Assembly: GCA_037044975.1 (NCBI GenBank)
Contig: JBAOIL010000037.1
Coordinates: forward strand, 372,001 to 436,000
Length of the DNA: 64,000 nt
From: JADLHS01 sp020848635
GTDB lineage: Bacteria > Verrucomicrobiota > Verrucomicrobiia > Limisphaerales > JADLHS01
Direction: 5' to 3'
Shown: in pieces, positions 54,544-64,000 of the stretch
How the letters are laid out: every line of letters begins with the position of its first letter
Position numbering within the stretch: position 1 is the first letter of the stretch
Notes under the pieces: generated by a model
Database searches by the model: none
What the model saw: the letters and a program-made list of their open reading frames with translations, nothing else
Told to the model about the DNA's origin: nothing
Program-made: the position numbers and the translations under genes

Positions 54544-56313
54544 CTACACGTTGAATTCGGTTTGCTGGCCATGTTTCTGTTTCGATTCGGGGGCTTTCTT
54601 GAACGTGTCATCCACGCTCGCGGCGCTGGTCGGCCGCTCGATCCCCTTGCCTTCCAACAACTCCTTCACCGTGCGGAGTTGGAGGCGGGGGAACTTCTGC
54701 CGGTTGGTCTTGTGCTCGTAGAACCCGGCGCTGGCGGCTTCCGTCTCCATCGGGCCGGTGGCGGGCTGGAGGGAAATCAAGACGCCGATGGCGGCCTTTT
54801 CCCGGTCCAGCACGCCGCGCAAATCCCGCACGTCCTTCACGCCAGGTCTTGCCGCCCTTGACCTGGAGGATGATCTGCTCGGGCTTGGCGGCTTTGGGGT
54901 CGTCGCGGAAGAGAATCTTGCCGTCAACGCCGTGGTCCGCGCCTTTCTTCTGCTCGACGGGTCGCGCGCCGACGAGGCCCAGCGCCCACCATTGGAATTG
55001 GTATTTGTCTTCCTCGGCCAGCGTGGCGGCTTCGTTAGGCGTGGTCGGCTCGCCGATGATGCGGACGACTGATTCGGTCGGGCGCGTCACTCCGTGCGCG
55101 CCGGTGGAGTCGGGTGGGGCGAGGCTACTGACGAGCCGGCTCGCGGGGACGCTCGCCCCACCAGCAGCGGGCAGGGGACTGCCCGCCCTACCTTGCGCCG
55201 ACGTGCCGCTCACGAATTTCAGCCGGCGGCCGTAGGTGTCTTGCAGGCGGTTCTTGATGAGGGAAATAGCCAGTTGCGTCACGTCAATGCCGATCCAGTC
55301 GCGGCCGAGTTTCTCGGCGGCGTCAATCGTCGTGCCGCAACCGCAGAATGGGTCGAGCACCACGTCGCCGGGATTGCTGCTGGCTTGGATGATTCGCTCC
55401 AGCAACGCCAACGGCTTTTGCGTCGGATAGCCGAGGCGCTCTCTGGCTTGCGAGTTAATTGGTGAAATGTCCGTCCAGTTCGTGCCCATCAAAGTGCCGG
55501 ACATTTCGTTCAAATAGCGCTTCAGTCGTGGCCGCTTCTCCTTGTCCTCTGGATACCAAATGCGCCCTTCGGTGTCCAACTTAGCCATTGTGTCCTTGGA
55601 ATATCGCCATCCTTTGTCCGGCCATTTGTGGCCCTTCCATTCATACATCATGTTGGGACGAGGATTGGGACTGGTCATGTTGTCGAGCGTGTATGCACCA
55701 CGCCCATCGTTGTCATCAAAACGGTATTTGTCGGCGACATATTCCTCACCGTGTTCGGCGTACAGTGGTTCCATGTGAAGTCGTCGGTCTTGCTGTAAAA
55801 CAGAATCGTATCGTTGTTTGCCGACCAGCGCTTTGAGTCGCTGTGCGTCGTAGTCCGTTTCCAAATGATTTCCGACCGATAGTTGTTTTGCCCCATTACG
55901 GCATCAAGCAGCAGCTTGAGGTAATGCGAGGCGGTCGGGTCGCAGTGGAGGTAGAGCGAGCCGGTGGGTTTGAGCACGCGGCGCAGTTCGACGAGGCGCG
56001 CGGACATCATGGTGAGGTAGGCCATCATGTCGTTGCCGCCGAGAAAGGTGTAGAAGGCCTGCATCACGTCGGAGACCTTGCCGGGCTGCTCGGTGACGGC
56101 GTCGTAGGCTTTCTTGGTCTCGATGTCCCAATGCCAGGTGTCTTCGAAAGCGTGAATCTGGCTGGCGGCGTCCGTGCCGTCCTTCTCGTGGAAAAAGGCG
56201 TTGTAGTTCTGCGCGGAGTTGAACGGGGGATCGAGATAGACGAGGTCCACGGTCTCGTCCTTGAGATAACGGCGGAGGATGTCGAGGTTGTCGCCGTAGT
56301 AGAGCGTGCCCAT
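54544..56313 (-). CDS. site-specific DNA methyltransferase fused to a PD-(D/E)XK endonuclease-like domain, two frame breaks
   Basis: Begins MGTLYYGDNLDILRRYLKDE. Beta-class order: catalytic motif VDLVYLDPPFNSAQNYNAFF (DPPF) comes first, then LHCDPTASHYLKLLLDAV, RLGYPTQKPLALLERII and the SAM-binding motif VVLDPFCGCGTTIDAAEKLG. A C-terminal Mrr-like nuclease domain follows: KKGADHGVDGKILF and EQIILQVKGGK (D...QxK), VRDLRGVLDREKAAIGVLIS. Break 1 near 55772 needs one added base (TWN to PLYAEHG); break 2 near 54853 needs one removed (GGKT to GVKDVRDL). A palindromic repeat is embedded between the two domains without breaking the frame. N6-adenine or N4-cytosine specificity is unknown. Confidence 0.82.
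55113..55186. repeat. palindromic repeat element inside the methyltransferase fusion gene
   Basis: GGTGGGGCGAG (55113-55123) and its exact reverse complement CTCGCCCCACC (55152-55162) enclose the palindrome GAGCCGGCTC (55133-55142). A second hairpin, GCGGGCAG / CTGCCCGC (55167-55174 and 55179-55186, GGGA loop), follows. The whole is translated as a Ser/Pro/Ala-rich linker of about 45 residues that homologous fusions, as I know them, do not have. Looks like a REP-type interspersed element. Only this copy was noticed in the window. Confidence 0.8.
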
Positions 56314-56357
56314 GCCGGGAGGGTACGAGCCGGGCGGCGGGCGGCAAAGCGAAAAGG

Positions 56358-56390
56358 CGGGCGGCCCCCGATTGGAACGGAGGCCGCCCG
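56358..56390 (-). terminator. Rho-independent terminator after sulfatase 56412-57983
   Basis: Minus strand: stem CGGGCGGCC / GGCCGCCCG with a 15-nt loop, followed by CCTTTTC. It begins about 21 bp after the stop codon. The 3' arm with its T run (GGGCCGCCCGCCTTTT on the minus strand) is nearly identical to the terminator at 58102-58129. Confidence 0.75.
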
Positions 56391-56411
56391 GTGGATTGAC
56401 TCAGTGCCGCG

Positions 56412-57983
<1,572 letters not shown>

Positions 57984-58101
57984 GTTGTTTTGCTTTGGTG
58001 TTTTGTCCGCACCGCAGAAGGATTCAGTCGGCGGCGGATAAAATCGTTTTGATGGTCGTCGTTTGTTGAGGAAATGAAAAGCAGCAAAAAGGCAGCAAAA
58101 A

Positions 58102-58129
58102 GGCGGGCGGCCCGTGCGAGCCGCCCGCC
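58102..58129 (-). terminator. Rho-independent terminator after sulfatase 58149-59783
   Basis: Minus strand: perfect 10-bp stem GGCGGGCGGC / GCCGCCCGCC with an 8-nt loop, followed by TTTTTGCTGCCTTTTT. It starts about 20 bp after the stop codon. Strong terminator, so the next sulfatase gene probably needs its own promoter. Confidence 0.85.
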
Positions 58130-58148
58130 GTGAGGGTCTTTCTTTTGG

Positions 58149-59783
58149 CTAGTTGCCCGGTCCTTTGCTCGCGGCTTCCGCCTGGGCCATCCGTGTCGCC
58201 ATCTCGGCTTTGATGGCGTCAAGGTTGAAGCTCGCGCCCCGCTGCATCGGTGGGTATTCGAGGAAGGTCTGGATTTCCTTGCCCATCACCTGCTGGACGA
58301 ACACAAAGCGCCAGAATTGGAATTTGAACCAGTCAAAATATTGCTGCGCGCCTTCTTTGGTGCCGTTGTTCGGCCAGCCCATGCGCTCGAACGGATCGAG
58401 GCGGAGGTTGGTGATGTACGGCACGTCCATGTGCGTCTTTTCACCGAGCCAGCCCTGGGGCTGGTCAATAAAGCGGAACTTGTAGTCGTCAATGCGCACC
58501 GCGCCGACGGTGCTCTCACCGAGGTAAAAAATCTCATGCCGTGCGGACGGGCCTTTGCCGGTGATCAGGTCCATCTGGTTGTAACCATCCAGATGGTTCT
58601 TGTAAGTCCGGTCGCCAATTTTAACACCCTTGAGCAGGTCGTCGGTGATGGTCGTGTTTCCCGCCGCGGCGAGAAAGGTGGGAAACCAGTCCAGGCCGGA
58701 CATCAGGCCGTTCTGCACGGCGTCCGCCGGCACCTTGCCGGGCCAGCGCAGGATGCACGGCACGCGGAAGCCACCCTCCATTACCGTGCCTTTGCACTGT
58801 GCGAACGGGGTCGTGCCGCCATCGGGCCAGGTGAAGAGTTCGGTGCCGTTGTCCGTAGTGAAAACGACGATGGTGTTGTCTTCCTCGCCCATGTCCTTGA
58901 TCTTCTGGAGCACGAGACCGATATCGTTATCGAGCTGGGCCATGCCGGCTTCCTGTTCCGACCAGCCATTCTCCGCGTTGCGCGTCGCGTTCCATTTTTC
59001 CGAGAGATGCGTGACAATGTGCATGCGGGTCGGGTTGAGCCAGCAGAAGAATGGCTTCCCGTCCTTTTTGGCCTTGTCCATGAAATTGATAGCCAGGTCG
59101 CGGATCTCGTCGTCCACCGTTTCCATGCGCTTGGGATAGAGCGTGCCGGCGTCTTCGATCTTCTGCTTGCCGATCTTGCCCCAGCGCGGCATCTCGGTCG
59201 GGTCGTCTTTGTCCGTGGCCCAGCTATGGACCATGTTGCGGGGACCGACGACGTTCAGGAGCTCCTGCGGGTAATTCGGGTGCGCCGGGTCTTCCATCGC
59301 GTCGAGGTGGTAGAGGTAACCGAAGAACTCGTCGAAGCCGTGGACGGTGGGCAGGAACTCGTTGCGGTCGCCGAGATGGTTCTTGCCGAACTGGCCGGTG
59401 GCGTAGCCCTGTGCTTTGAGCGCGGTGGCAATCGTGCATGCCTCCGCCGGCAGGCCGATGGGCGCACCCGCCTGGCCCACCGTGGTCATGCCGGTGCGGA
59501 TGGGTAGTTGGCCGGTGATGAAGTTGGCCCGTCCCGCCGTGCAACTGGCCTCGGCGTAGTAGTCGGTGAACAGCATGCCAGCCTTGGCCAGCTTGTCGAG
59601 GTTCGGCGTCCGGCCTGCCATCATCCCCCGATGGTACGCGCCGATATTCCACATGCCGATATCATCCCCCATGATGAAGAGGATGTTGGGTTTTTTGTCG
59701 GCGGCCTGCGCGGCAGCGAGAACGCCCAAGGCCAAGCCGAAGGCCAGGCTGAGGAGCTTTAGTTTCTTCATTCTTGTTGTCAT
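58149..59783 (-). CDS. exported arylsulfatase (CxAxR type), second copy
   Basis: 544 aa from 59783 (MTTRMKKLKLLSLAFGLALG); 59771 is an alternative start. Signal cleavage near AAQAAD. Core motifs: KKPNILFIMGDDIGMWNIGA, EASCTAGRANFITGQ (Cys81, future formylglycine), QFGKNHLGDRNEFLPTVHGF, FFCWLNPTRMHIVTH, VVFTTDNGTELFTWPDGGTT and CILRWPGKVPADAV. About 560 residues is usual for this branch. Shares gene order, motif type and terminator with the downstream paralogue. Frame intact. Confidence 0.93.
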   Translation of the reverse strand: MTTRMKKLKLLSLAFGLALGVLAAAQAADKKPNILFIMGDDIGMWNIGAYHRGMMAGRTPNLDKLAKAGMLFTDYYAEASCTAGRANFITGQLPIRTGMTTVGQAGAPIGLPAEACTIATALKAQGYATGQFGKNHLGDRNEFLPTVHGFDEFFGYLYHLDAMEDPAHPNYPQELLNVVGPRNMVHSWATDKDDPTEMPRWGKIGKQKIEDAGTLYPKRMETVDDEIRDLAINFMDKAKKDGKPFFCWLNPTRMHIVTHLSEKWNATRNAENGWSEQEAGMAQLDNDIGLVLQKIKDMGEEDNTIVVFTTDNGTELFTWPDGGTTPFAQCKGTVMEGGFRVPCILRWPGKVPADAVQNGLMSGLDWFPTFLAAAGNTTITDDLLKGVKIGDRTYKNHLDGYNQMDLITGKGPSARHEIFYLGESTVGAVRIDDYKFRFIDQPQGWLGEKTHMDVPYITNLRLDPFERMGWPNNGTKEGAQQYFDWFKFQFWRFVFVQQVMGKEIQTFLEYPPMQRGASFNLDAIKAEMATRMAQAEAASKGPGN

Positions 59784-60097
59784 GCTTGTGTGTTGGTTGA
59801 TCGAATCCGTTTGAACTTGGGAAGTTTCAGGGATTCCGGGCGGAAAAGCAACTTCCCCGTGCCGCCCCGTGCCGCGCAAAACCGGTGATCCGGGGCGCCT
59901 TGGAGGCGACCGTCAGCCGCTCGGTCGGAGGTGGCCGGGAGGGGACGGGAAGTTTGGGCCGCACGGCAACGCGGCCCGACCGGGGATTTGTGTGTTCTGT
60001 CGGTCGGCAAGGCCGTGTGCAGCTTGAGCATCAAACCCGGCAGCGGCGAAGACCGTAGGTTTCACGGTCGAAAACATCGCTTATCAGATAAGACGGA
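59784..60097. other. intergenic region with a GC-rich hairpin
   Basis: About 310 bp without a gene. It holds a perfect 7-bp inverted repeat GGGCCGC / GCGGCCC (59955-59961, 59970-59976) and a short direct repeat of CCCCGTGCCG near 59860-59875. No T run follows the hairpin on either strand. Promoter for sulfatase 58149-59783 should lie here, but I cannot pick boxes with confidence. Confidence 0.4.
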
Positions 60098-60193
60098 GGG
60101 GGTGTTGTGCCATTTGCCGAAGGCAGAGGTCTTGTAGCCGTAATTCTACAAGACTTCAGGAATCGTCGCGGAAGTCATCGGCATGATGCCGGT
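60098..60193 (-). pseudogene. degraded N-terminal sulfatase fragment
   Basis: Translated on the minus strand this gives GIMPMTSATIPEVL, a TAG stop (60146-60148), then NYGYKTSAFGKWHNTP. The intact sulfatase at 48927-51281 has GVMPMTAATIPEVLKNYGYK and TSAFGKWHNTPADQ at the same place, so the stop comes from one base change (AAG to TAG). Nothing similar extends beyond either end. A clear remnant. Confidence 0.85.
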
Positions 60194-60301
60194 GTGGCGA
60201 GGCACCACCAAGCGGCGCTAAACAGAACGCATTTCGTATTCATGGTGCGATTTCAATTTCTTCCGATAGGAAATCCACGTAGCACCGGTGGTGTGGTGGG
60301 A

Positions 60302-60400
60302 GGCGAATGGGGCTTGGTCGTAGTGATCGCGCGAGACGGGCAAATCCAAATCAGTGCCGATGTCAAAGGTCGCGTTGTTGGAAGAGGAGGGACATGGCGA
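60302..60400 (-). pseudogene. degraded C-terminal sulfatase fragment
   Basis: The minus strand reads SNNATFDIGTDLDLPVSRDH YDQAPFA, matching SNATFDIGTDLDSPVSLDYY of the sulfatase at 61959-64000. Just before it MSLLF (against MSLHF) is in another frame, so a frameshift is also present. Since this C-terminal piece lies upstream (in transcription) of the N-terminal fragment at 60098-60193, the two are leftovers of different copies or of a rearrangement. Confidence 0.8.
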
Positions 60401-60424
60401 CTTGAATTGGGCCGGCTTTGGAAA

Positions 60425-61915
60425 TCAGTGATGCGCCGCCGCGGCCTCGACTTCGCCAATGCCTTCGTCAGTGATCGAGGGTCCGTCACCTTCGGTCGCG
60501 GTGGGGCTTTTTTTGCCGCCGACGGAACCCATGAGCGGCTTGCCATGCGCCAGCCCTACGCTGGTGATGTATATGAGCGCGAGCGGCTTGGTGGATTCCT
60601 TGCCCAGCGCATTGAGACGCTCCTGCATCGCCGCCACTTTGTCGGGATGTGCGGCAGCGACGTTGTTTGTTTCATAGGAATCTTCAGCGAGGTTGTAGAG
60701 GTCAAAACTCGCGGGAATCAGCGGGCGCCAGATGAGTTTCCAATCGCCCTGGCGTACGGCGCCGCGGAACGGTTCGACGTTGTAGATGACTTCGGAACGC
60801 GGGGAGGGGTTGCCCTCGGCGATGGTGTCCCAGACGTTCAAACCATCCAGCGGTTTACACTTGGCAGTGGATGCACCGGCCAGCGCGGCCAGCGTGGGAT
60901 AGATATCCACGGCGTGCATGATGCCATCCACGGTCTGGGGTTTGATGTGGCCGGGCCAATTGGCGCAAGCGGTCACGCGGCAGCCGCCTTCGAAGAGCGA
61001 ACCCTTGCCATCGCGATAGGGGCCGTTGTCACAAGGTAGCTTGGTCTTGGACAGGTCGGCCATCTGGCCAGCGAACATCGCGTTCCGCGTGCCGCCGTTG
61101 TCACTGTGAAAAAGGATGAGCGTGCTGTCGCGCAATCCTTTCTTGTCGAGCGCGGCGACCACGCGGCCGATCTCGTCATCGAGACAAGCGACCATGCCGG
61201 CGTAGGTGCGGCGCGTGGGGTCTTCGATGTTTTTGTAGCGGTCCACGTATTCCTGCGGCGCCTGATACGGCGTGTGGGGGGCATTGAACGTGAGGTAGAG
61301 ATAGAACGGTTTATTCGCGCTCTGTCCGTTGATGTATTTCACGGCGTCGTTGCCGATGAGCTGGGTGGTATAACCTTCGTCTTTGACCGGTCTGTTATTG
61401 CGGAACCAGTCGAGCACGCCGGCGTCGCTGTGCGTGTAATAGTCCAGCTCACCGATCATCGCGCCGTATTGATAATCGAAGCCGCGCTGCTTGGGCCAAT
61501 ACTTGATATCGGCGTGGCCAAGGTGCCACTTGCCAATGATGGCCGTGGTGTAGCCGGCCTCCTTGAGGCACTGCGGCATCAGGAACTCGCTGGTGTCGAG
61601 ACCGTAACCGGCGGGGCCTGGGATAACGATGGTTTGCAGGCCATAGCGGAACGGATAACGGCCGGTCATCAGTGCCGCGCGCGTCGGCGTGCACATGGGC
61701 TGGACGTAGAATTGCGTGAACTTCGCGCCGCCTGCCGCGAGCGCGTCAAGGTTGGGCGTCTTGATGTCGGGGCAACCGTTGAAGCCAACATCCTTCCAAC
61801 CGAGATCATCGGCGACGATGTGGACGATGTTGGGTTTCGCTTCCGCGGCTTGGGCTGAAACCGAGCCGCCCAGCAGTAGCCCGAAAGCGAGGGCGCGGAT
61901 GAAATGGGTTTTCAT
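60425..61915 (-). CDS. exported arylsulfatase (arylsulfatase B-like)
   Basis: 496 aa; signal peptide FIRALAFGLLLGGSVSAQAA. Motifs: KPNIVHIVADDLGWKDVGFN, VQPMCTPTRAALMTGRYPF (Cys75 to formylglycine), IIGKWHLGHADIKYWPKQRG (typical HLGH box), PFYLYLTFNAPHTPYQAPQE, ILFHSDNGGTRNAMFAG and FEGGCRVTACANWPGH. It belongs to a different branch from the other sulfatases here, closer to N-acetylgalactosamine-4-sulfatases; substrate not proven. The C-terminal tail is polar with EVEAAAAHH. It follows the partial sulfatase by 43 bp. Confidence 0.93.
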   Translation of the reverse strand: MKTHFIRALAFGLLLGGSVSAQAAEAKPNIVHIVADDLGWKDVGFNGCPDIKTPNLDALAAGGAKFTQFYVQPMCTPTRAALMTGRYPFRYGLQTIVIPGPAGYGLDTSEFLMPQCLKEAGYTTAIIGKWHLGHADIKYWPKQRGFDYQYGAMIGELDYYTHSDAGVLDWFRNNRPVKDEGYTTQLIGNDAVKYINGQSANKPFYLYLTFNAPHTPYQAPQEYVDRYKNIEDPTRRTYAGMVACLDDEIGRVVAALDKKGLRDSTLILFHSDNGGTRNAMFAGQMADLSKTKLPCDNGPYRDGKGSLFEGGCRVTACANWPGHIKPQTVDGIMHAVDIYPTLAALAGASTAKCKPLDGLNVWDTIAEGNPSPRSEVIYNVEPFRGAVRQGDWKLIWRPLIPASFDLYNLAEDSYETNNVAAAHPDKVAAMQERLNALGKESTKPLALIYITSVGLAHGKPLMGSVGGKKSPTATEGDGPSITDEGIGEVEAAAAHH

Positions 61916-61958
61916 GATGGAATGATTTTGTTTTCCGAGGAACGGAGAGCGATTATTT

Positions 61959-64000
61959 CTACTTCTTCAAATACTTGATCGTCGTGGTGCCGATGGTGCC
62001 GTTGAAGGCGAACGGTGCCTGGTCGTAGTAATCGAGCGAGACGGGCGAATCCAGGTCGGTCCCAATGTCAAAGGTCGCGTTGCTGGTGAAGTGGAGCGAC
62101 ATGGCGGCGGGCACCCGGCCCTGCGCCACAATTTTGCCATTCACCTTCAGCGTGACGTCCATCGGCCCGCCAATCTTGGCGCCGAGCTTGGATTCGACTT
62201 CCACCTTCACCCTGCCGGTCGGCAGCTTGGCTTTGGACTTGAGCTTGGTGCGTTGGACTTCAAACAAGTTGAACTCGTAGCACAGAAAGCCGTCTTTCAC
62301 ATAACAGGTGATGCCGCCAGAAAAACCGGCCAGCGCGTAGAGGACGCCGTTGGCATTCACGGGCACGTCCACGTCCATGGTCACCAGGCTATCCACCTTG
62401 CCGAGCTTGGGCGCGGCAGATTCCGGCATGCGGGTGATGGGAGCATCGAAGGTCCATTCGGTGAGCGTGGAGGCGGGCGCATCCTCGGGATGGAACATCG
62501 CGGTGGACCACAAGCCGCCGCCGATGGGCAGGTTCTTGTTCTTAGTGGATTCGAGCAGGAACAGCAGTTTCATCTCTTCAAGTTTCTTCGGATTCGCAGC
62601 GGCGAGGTCGTTCGCCTGGCTCCAGTCTTCGTCGAGGTTATAGAGTTCCCACTTGTCCGTCAGCGGCGACCATTCCTTGACGCCCTTGGGGATTCCGCCG
62701 ACCCACGGCTCACGCGGACCGGGCGCACTCGCGAACCAACCGTCATGGTAAATGCCGCGACTGGCCATGATGTCGAAGAACTGGGTCTTGCGCATCCCCG
62801 GTGCTTTGGCGTCGCCAAATGCATAGACCATGCTGACGCCAGCAATCGGGTCCTGCTCGAAGCCGTTCACGACTTTGGGCGGCGTGATCTTCGTCAGTTC
62901 GTAAATCGTCGGCACGATGTCAATGACGTGGTGAAACTGCGGCCGCGCGGTCGGGTCCGCCTTGATGCGTTTTGGCCAGGAGACCGTCATCGGCTGGCGG
63001 GTGCCGCCGAAGTAAGCGCCCATGAGTTTGGTGCCTGGGTAAGGCGTGCTGCCCGCCCACGCCCAGCCGGCGTGATACATATTATCGGTCTGCGGACCGC
63101 CCAGCGCATCCAGGCCACCAAGTTCCTTCAATGCCTCAAGGTGTTGCGAAATCTTGGTCGGAATTCCGTTCTGCGCGAGTTGTTCGCTGATGGTGCCATA
63201 TAATCCTTCGGAGGAAGAGCCGTTGTCGCCCCAGATGTAGAAGATGAGCGTGTTGTCCAGCTTCCCCTGTTTCTCGATCTCGTCAATCACCCGACCGGCA
63301 TTGTAGTCGGCGTGCTCGGTGAAGCCGGCGAAGACTTCCATCAGGCGGCGCTGGAATGGTTTCTCGTCCTCGGGAATGGAATCCCATGAAGCCATGGAAG
63401 CGGGGCGCGGTGTGAGTTGCGCGTTCTGCGGAATCCAGCCCTTCGCCTTGGCGTTCACGAAAACGCGCTCGCGATACTTGTCCCAGCCGTCGTCGAACTT
63501 GCCCTTATACTTGTCGGCCCATTCCTTCATGATCTGATGCGGGCCATGTGATGCGCCCGGCGCCCAATACATGAAGAACGGCTTGTCCGGCGCGTAAGCC
63601 TTTTGTTCGCGCAGCCAAGTGATGGCGTCCGACGCGATGTCGTCGGTGAAGTGATAGTCCTTGGGCAGATGCGCGGTGACCGGGGAAGTGTTGCGCGTCA
63701 GGGTCGGCTCATACTGCGAGGCTTCACCGGCAAGGAAGCCGTAAAAATACTCGAAGCCGTAGCCCGTCGGCCAATAGTCGAACGGCCCCTTGTTCGTGAT
63801 CTGCTCCTCGGGCGTGTTGTGCCACTTGCCCCACGCGCCGGTGTTGTAGCCGTAATCCTTCAGCACTTCGGCGACCGTTGCCGACGACTTCGGGATGACG
63901 CCGCTGAAGCCGTCGAAGTCATTGGCGATCGCGGCGATCTGGCCGTTGCCAACGAACGTATGATTGCGCCCGGTCAGCAGCGCCGCGCGTGTGGGCGAGC
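61959..64000 (-). CDS. exported arylsulfatase, 5' end outside window
   Basis: About 680 codons are present; the gene enters from the right edge, and the edge cuts the codon of the presumed catalytic Cys (the first complete residues are SPTRAALLTGRNH). Further motifs: FFMYWAPGASHGPHQIMKEW, FYIWGDNGSSSEGLYGTISE, YFGGTRQPMTVSWPKRIKAD. The C-terminal beta-sandwich has VTLKVNGKIVAQGRVPAAMS and TFDIGTDLDSPVSLDYYDQA. Closest in the window to the 48927-51281 gene. Probably co-transcribed with the sulfatase at 60425-61915. Confidence 0.93.
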   Translation of the reverse strand, partial: SPTRAALLTGRNHTFVGNGQIAAIANDFDGFSGVIPKSSATVAEVLKDYGYNTGAWGKWHNTPEEQITNKGPFDYWPTGYGFEYFYGFLAGEASQYEPTLTRNTSPVTAHLPKDYHFTDDIASDAITWLREQKAYAPDKPFFMYWAPGASHGPHQIMKEWADKYKGKFDDGWDKYRERVFVNAKAKGWIPQNAQLTPRPASMASWDSIPEDEKPFQRRLMEVFAGFTEHADYNAGRVIDEIEKQGKLDNTLIFYIWGDNGSSSEGLYGTISEQLAQNGIPTKISQHLEALKELGGLDALGGPQTDNMYHAGWAWAGSTPYPGTKLMGAYFGGTRQPMTVSWPKRIKADPTARPQFHHVIDIVPTIYELTKITPPKVVNGFEQDPIAGVSMVYAFGDAKAPGMRKTQFFDIMASRGIYHDGWFASAPGPREPWVGGIPKGVKEWSPLTDKWELYNLDEDWSQANDLAAANPKKLEEMKLLFLLESTKNKNLPIGGGLWSTAMFHPEDAPASTLTEWTFDAPITRMPESAAPKLGKVDSLVTMDVDVPVNANGVLYALAGFSGGITCYVKDGFLCYEFNLFEVQRTKLKSKAKLPTGRVKVEVESKLGAKIGGPMDVTLKVNGKIVAQGRVPAAMSLHFTSNATFDIGTDLDSPVSLDYYDQAPFAFNGTIGTTTIKYLKK

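Overview
The window looks like a chromosomal piece of a GC-rich PVC-group bacterium, most likely Verrucomicrobiota (Pedosphaera/Limisphaera side). This rests on gene content, not on a marker tree: a secreted-pilin type N-terminal motif followed by a LPALGRAKE-like segment and an ADGH motif near the C-terminus, many exported sulfatases, DUF1080 and PmoA-like (DUF6807) proteins, Tat-exported Gfo/Idh/MocA oxidoreductases, and HzsA-like cytochrome/propeller proteins. I saw no tRNA, rRNA, CRISPR array, integrase or IS transposase.

Layout. 1-5580 (minus) is a ribosomal protein block in the order rplB-rpsS-rplV-rpsC-rplP-rpmC-rpsQ-rplN-rplX-rplE-rpsN-rpsH-rplF, cut by the window edge inside rplF. 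It starts at rplB, so the usual rpsJ-rplC-rplD-rplW head is not attached. 5860-11651 holds a small membrane protein, ppdK with a good terminator, an AI-2E family transporter and proC. 11915-16414 (minus) has an exported sugar isomerase-like protein, an anchored alpha/beta hydrolase and a GH38-like protein.

16681-33203 is a carbohydrate island: a PDZ-MORN-zinc-finger protein, a pilin-like protein, then aldo/keto reductase-like, TIM-barrel epimerase-like, GH16 and Gfo/Idh/MocA genes (plus), facing a GH38 alpha-mannosidase-like gene, two PmoA-like proteins, a second Gfo/Idh/MocA and an enolase-superfamily enzyme (minus), then RlpA-like and DUF1080 lipoprotein genes (plus). Nearly all carry Tat or Sec signals, which suggests that glycoside oxidation, isomerisation and cleavage take place outside the cytoplasm.

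33301-45906 contains an acyltransferase, two HzsA-like propeller/cytochrome c proteins, an aldo/keto reductase, a tandem RidA-like protein, a di-haem peroxidase-like protein and a divergent propeller protein. 45981-64000 (minus) is a sulfatase island: six sulfatases (one cut by the window edge), degraded sulfatase fragments, an exported HAD phosphatase-like protein running into a 2'-5' RNA ligase-like domain, a lipoprotein, a small membrane protein, and a DNA methyltransferase-endonuclease fusion carrying an in-frame palindromic repeat.

A striking property is that at least ten genes between 17.8 and 55.8 kb are broken by single-base frameshifts whose two halves read as one protein. Fifteen of sixteen junctions need removal of one base. 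No such break is seen in the ribosomal and housekeeping genes. I list these genes as single loci with the break stated, because an insertion-type sequence error is at least as likely as real decay.
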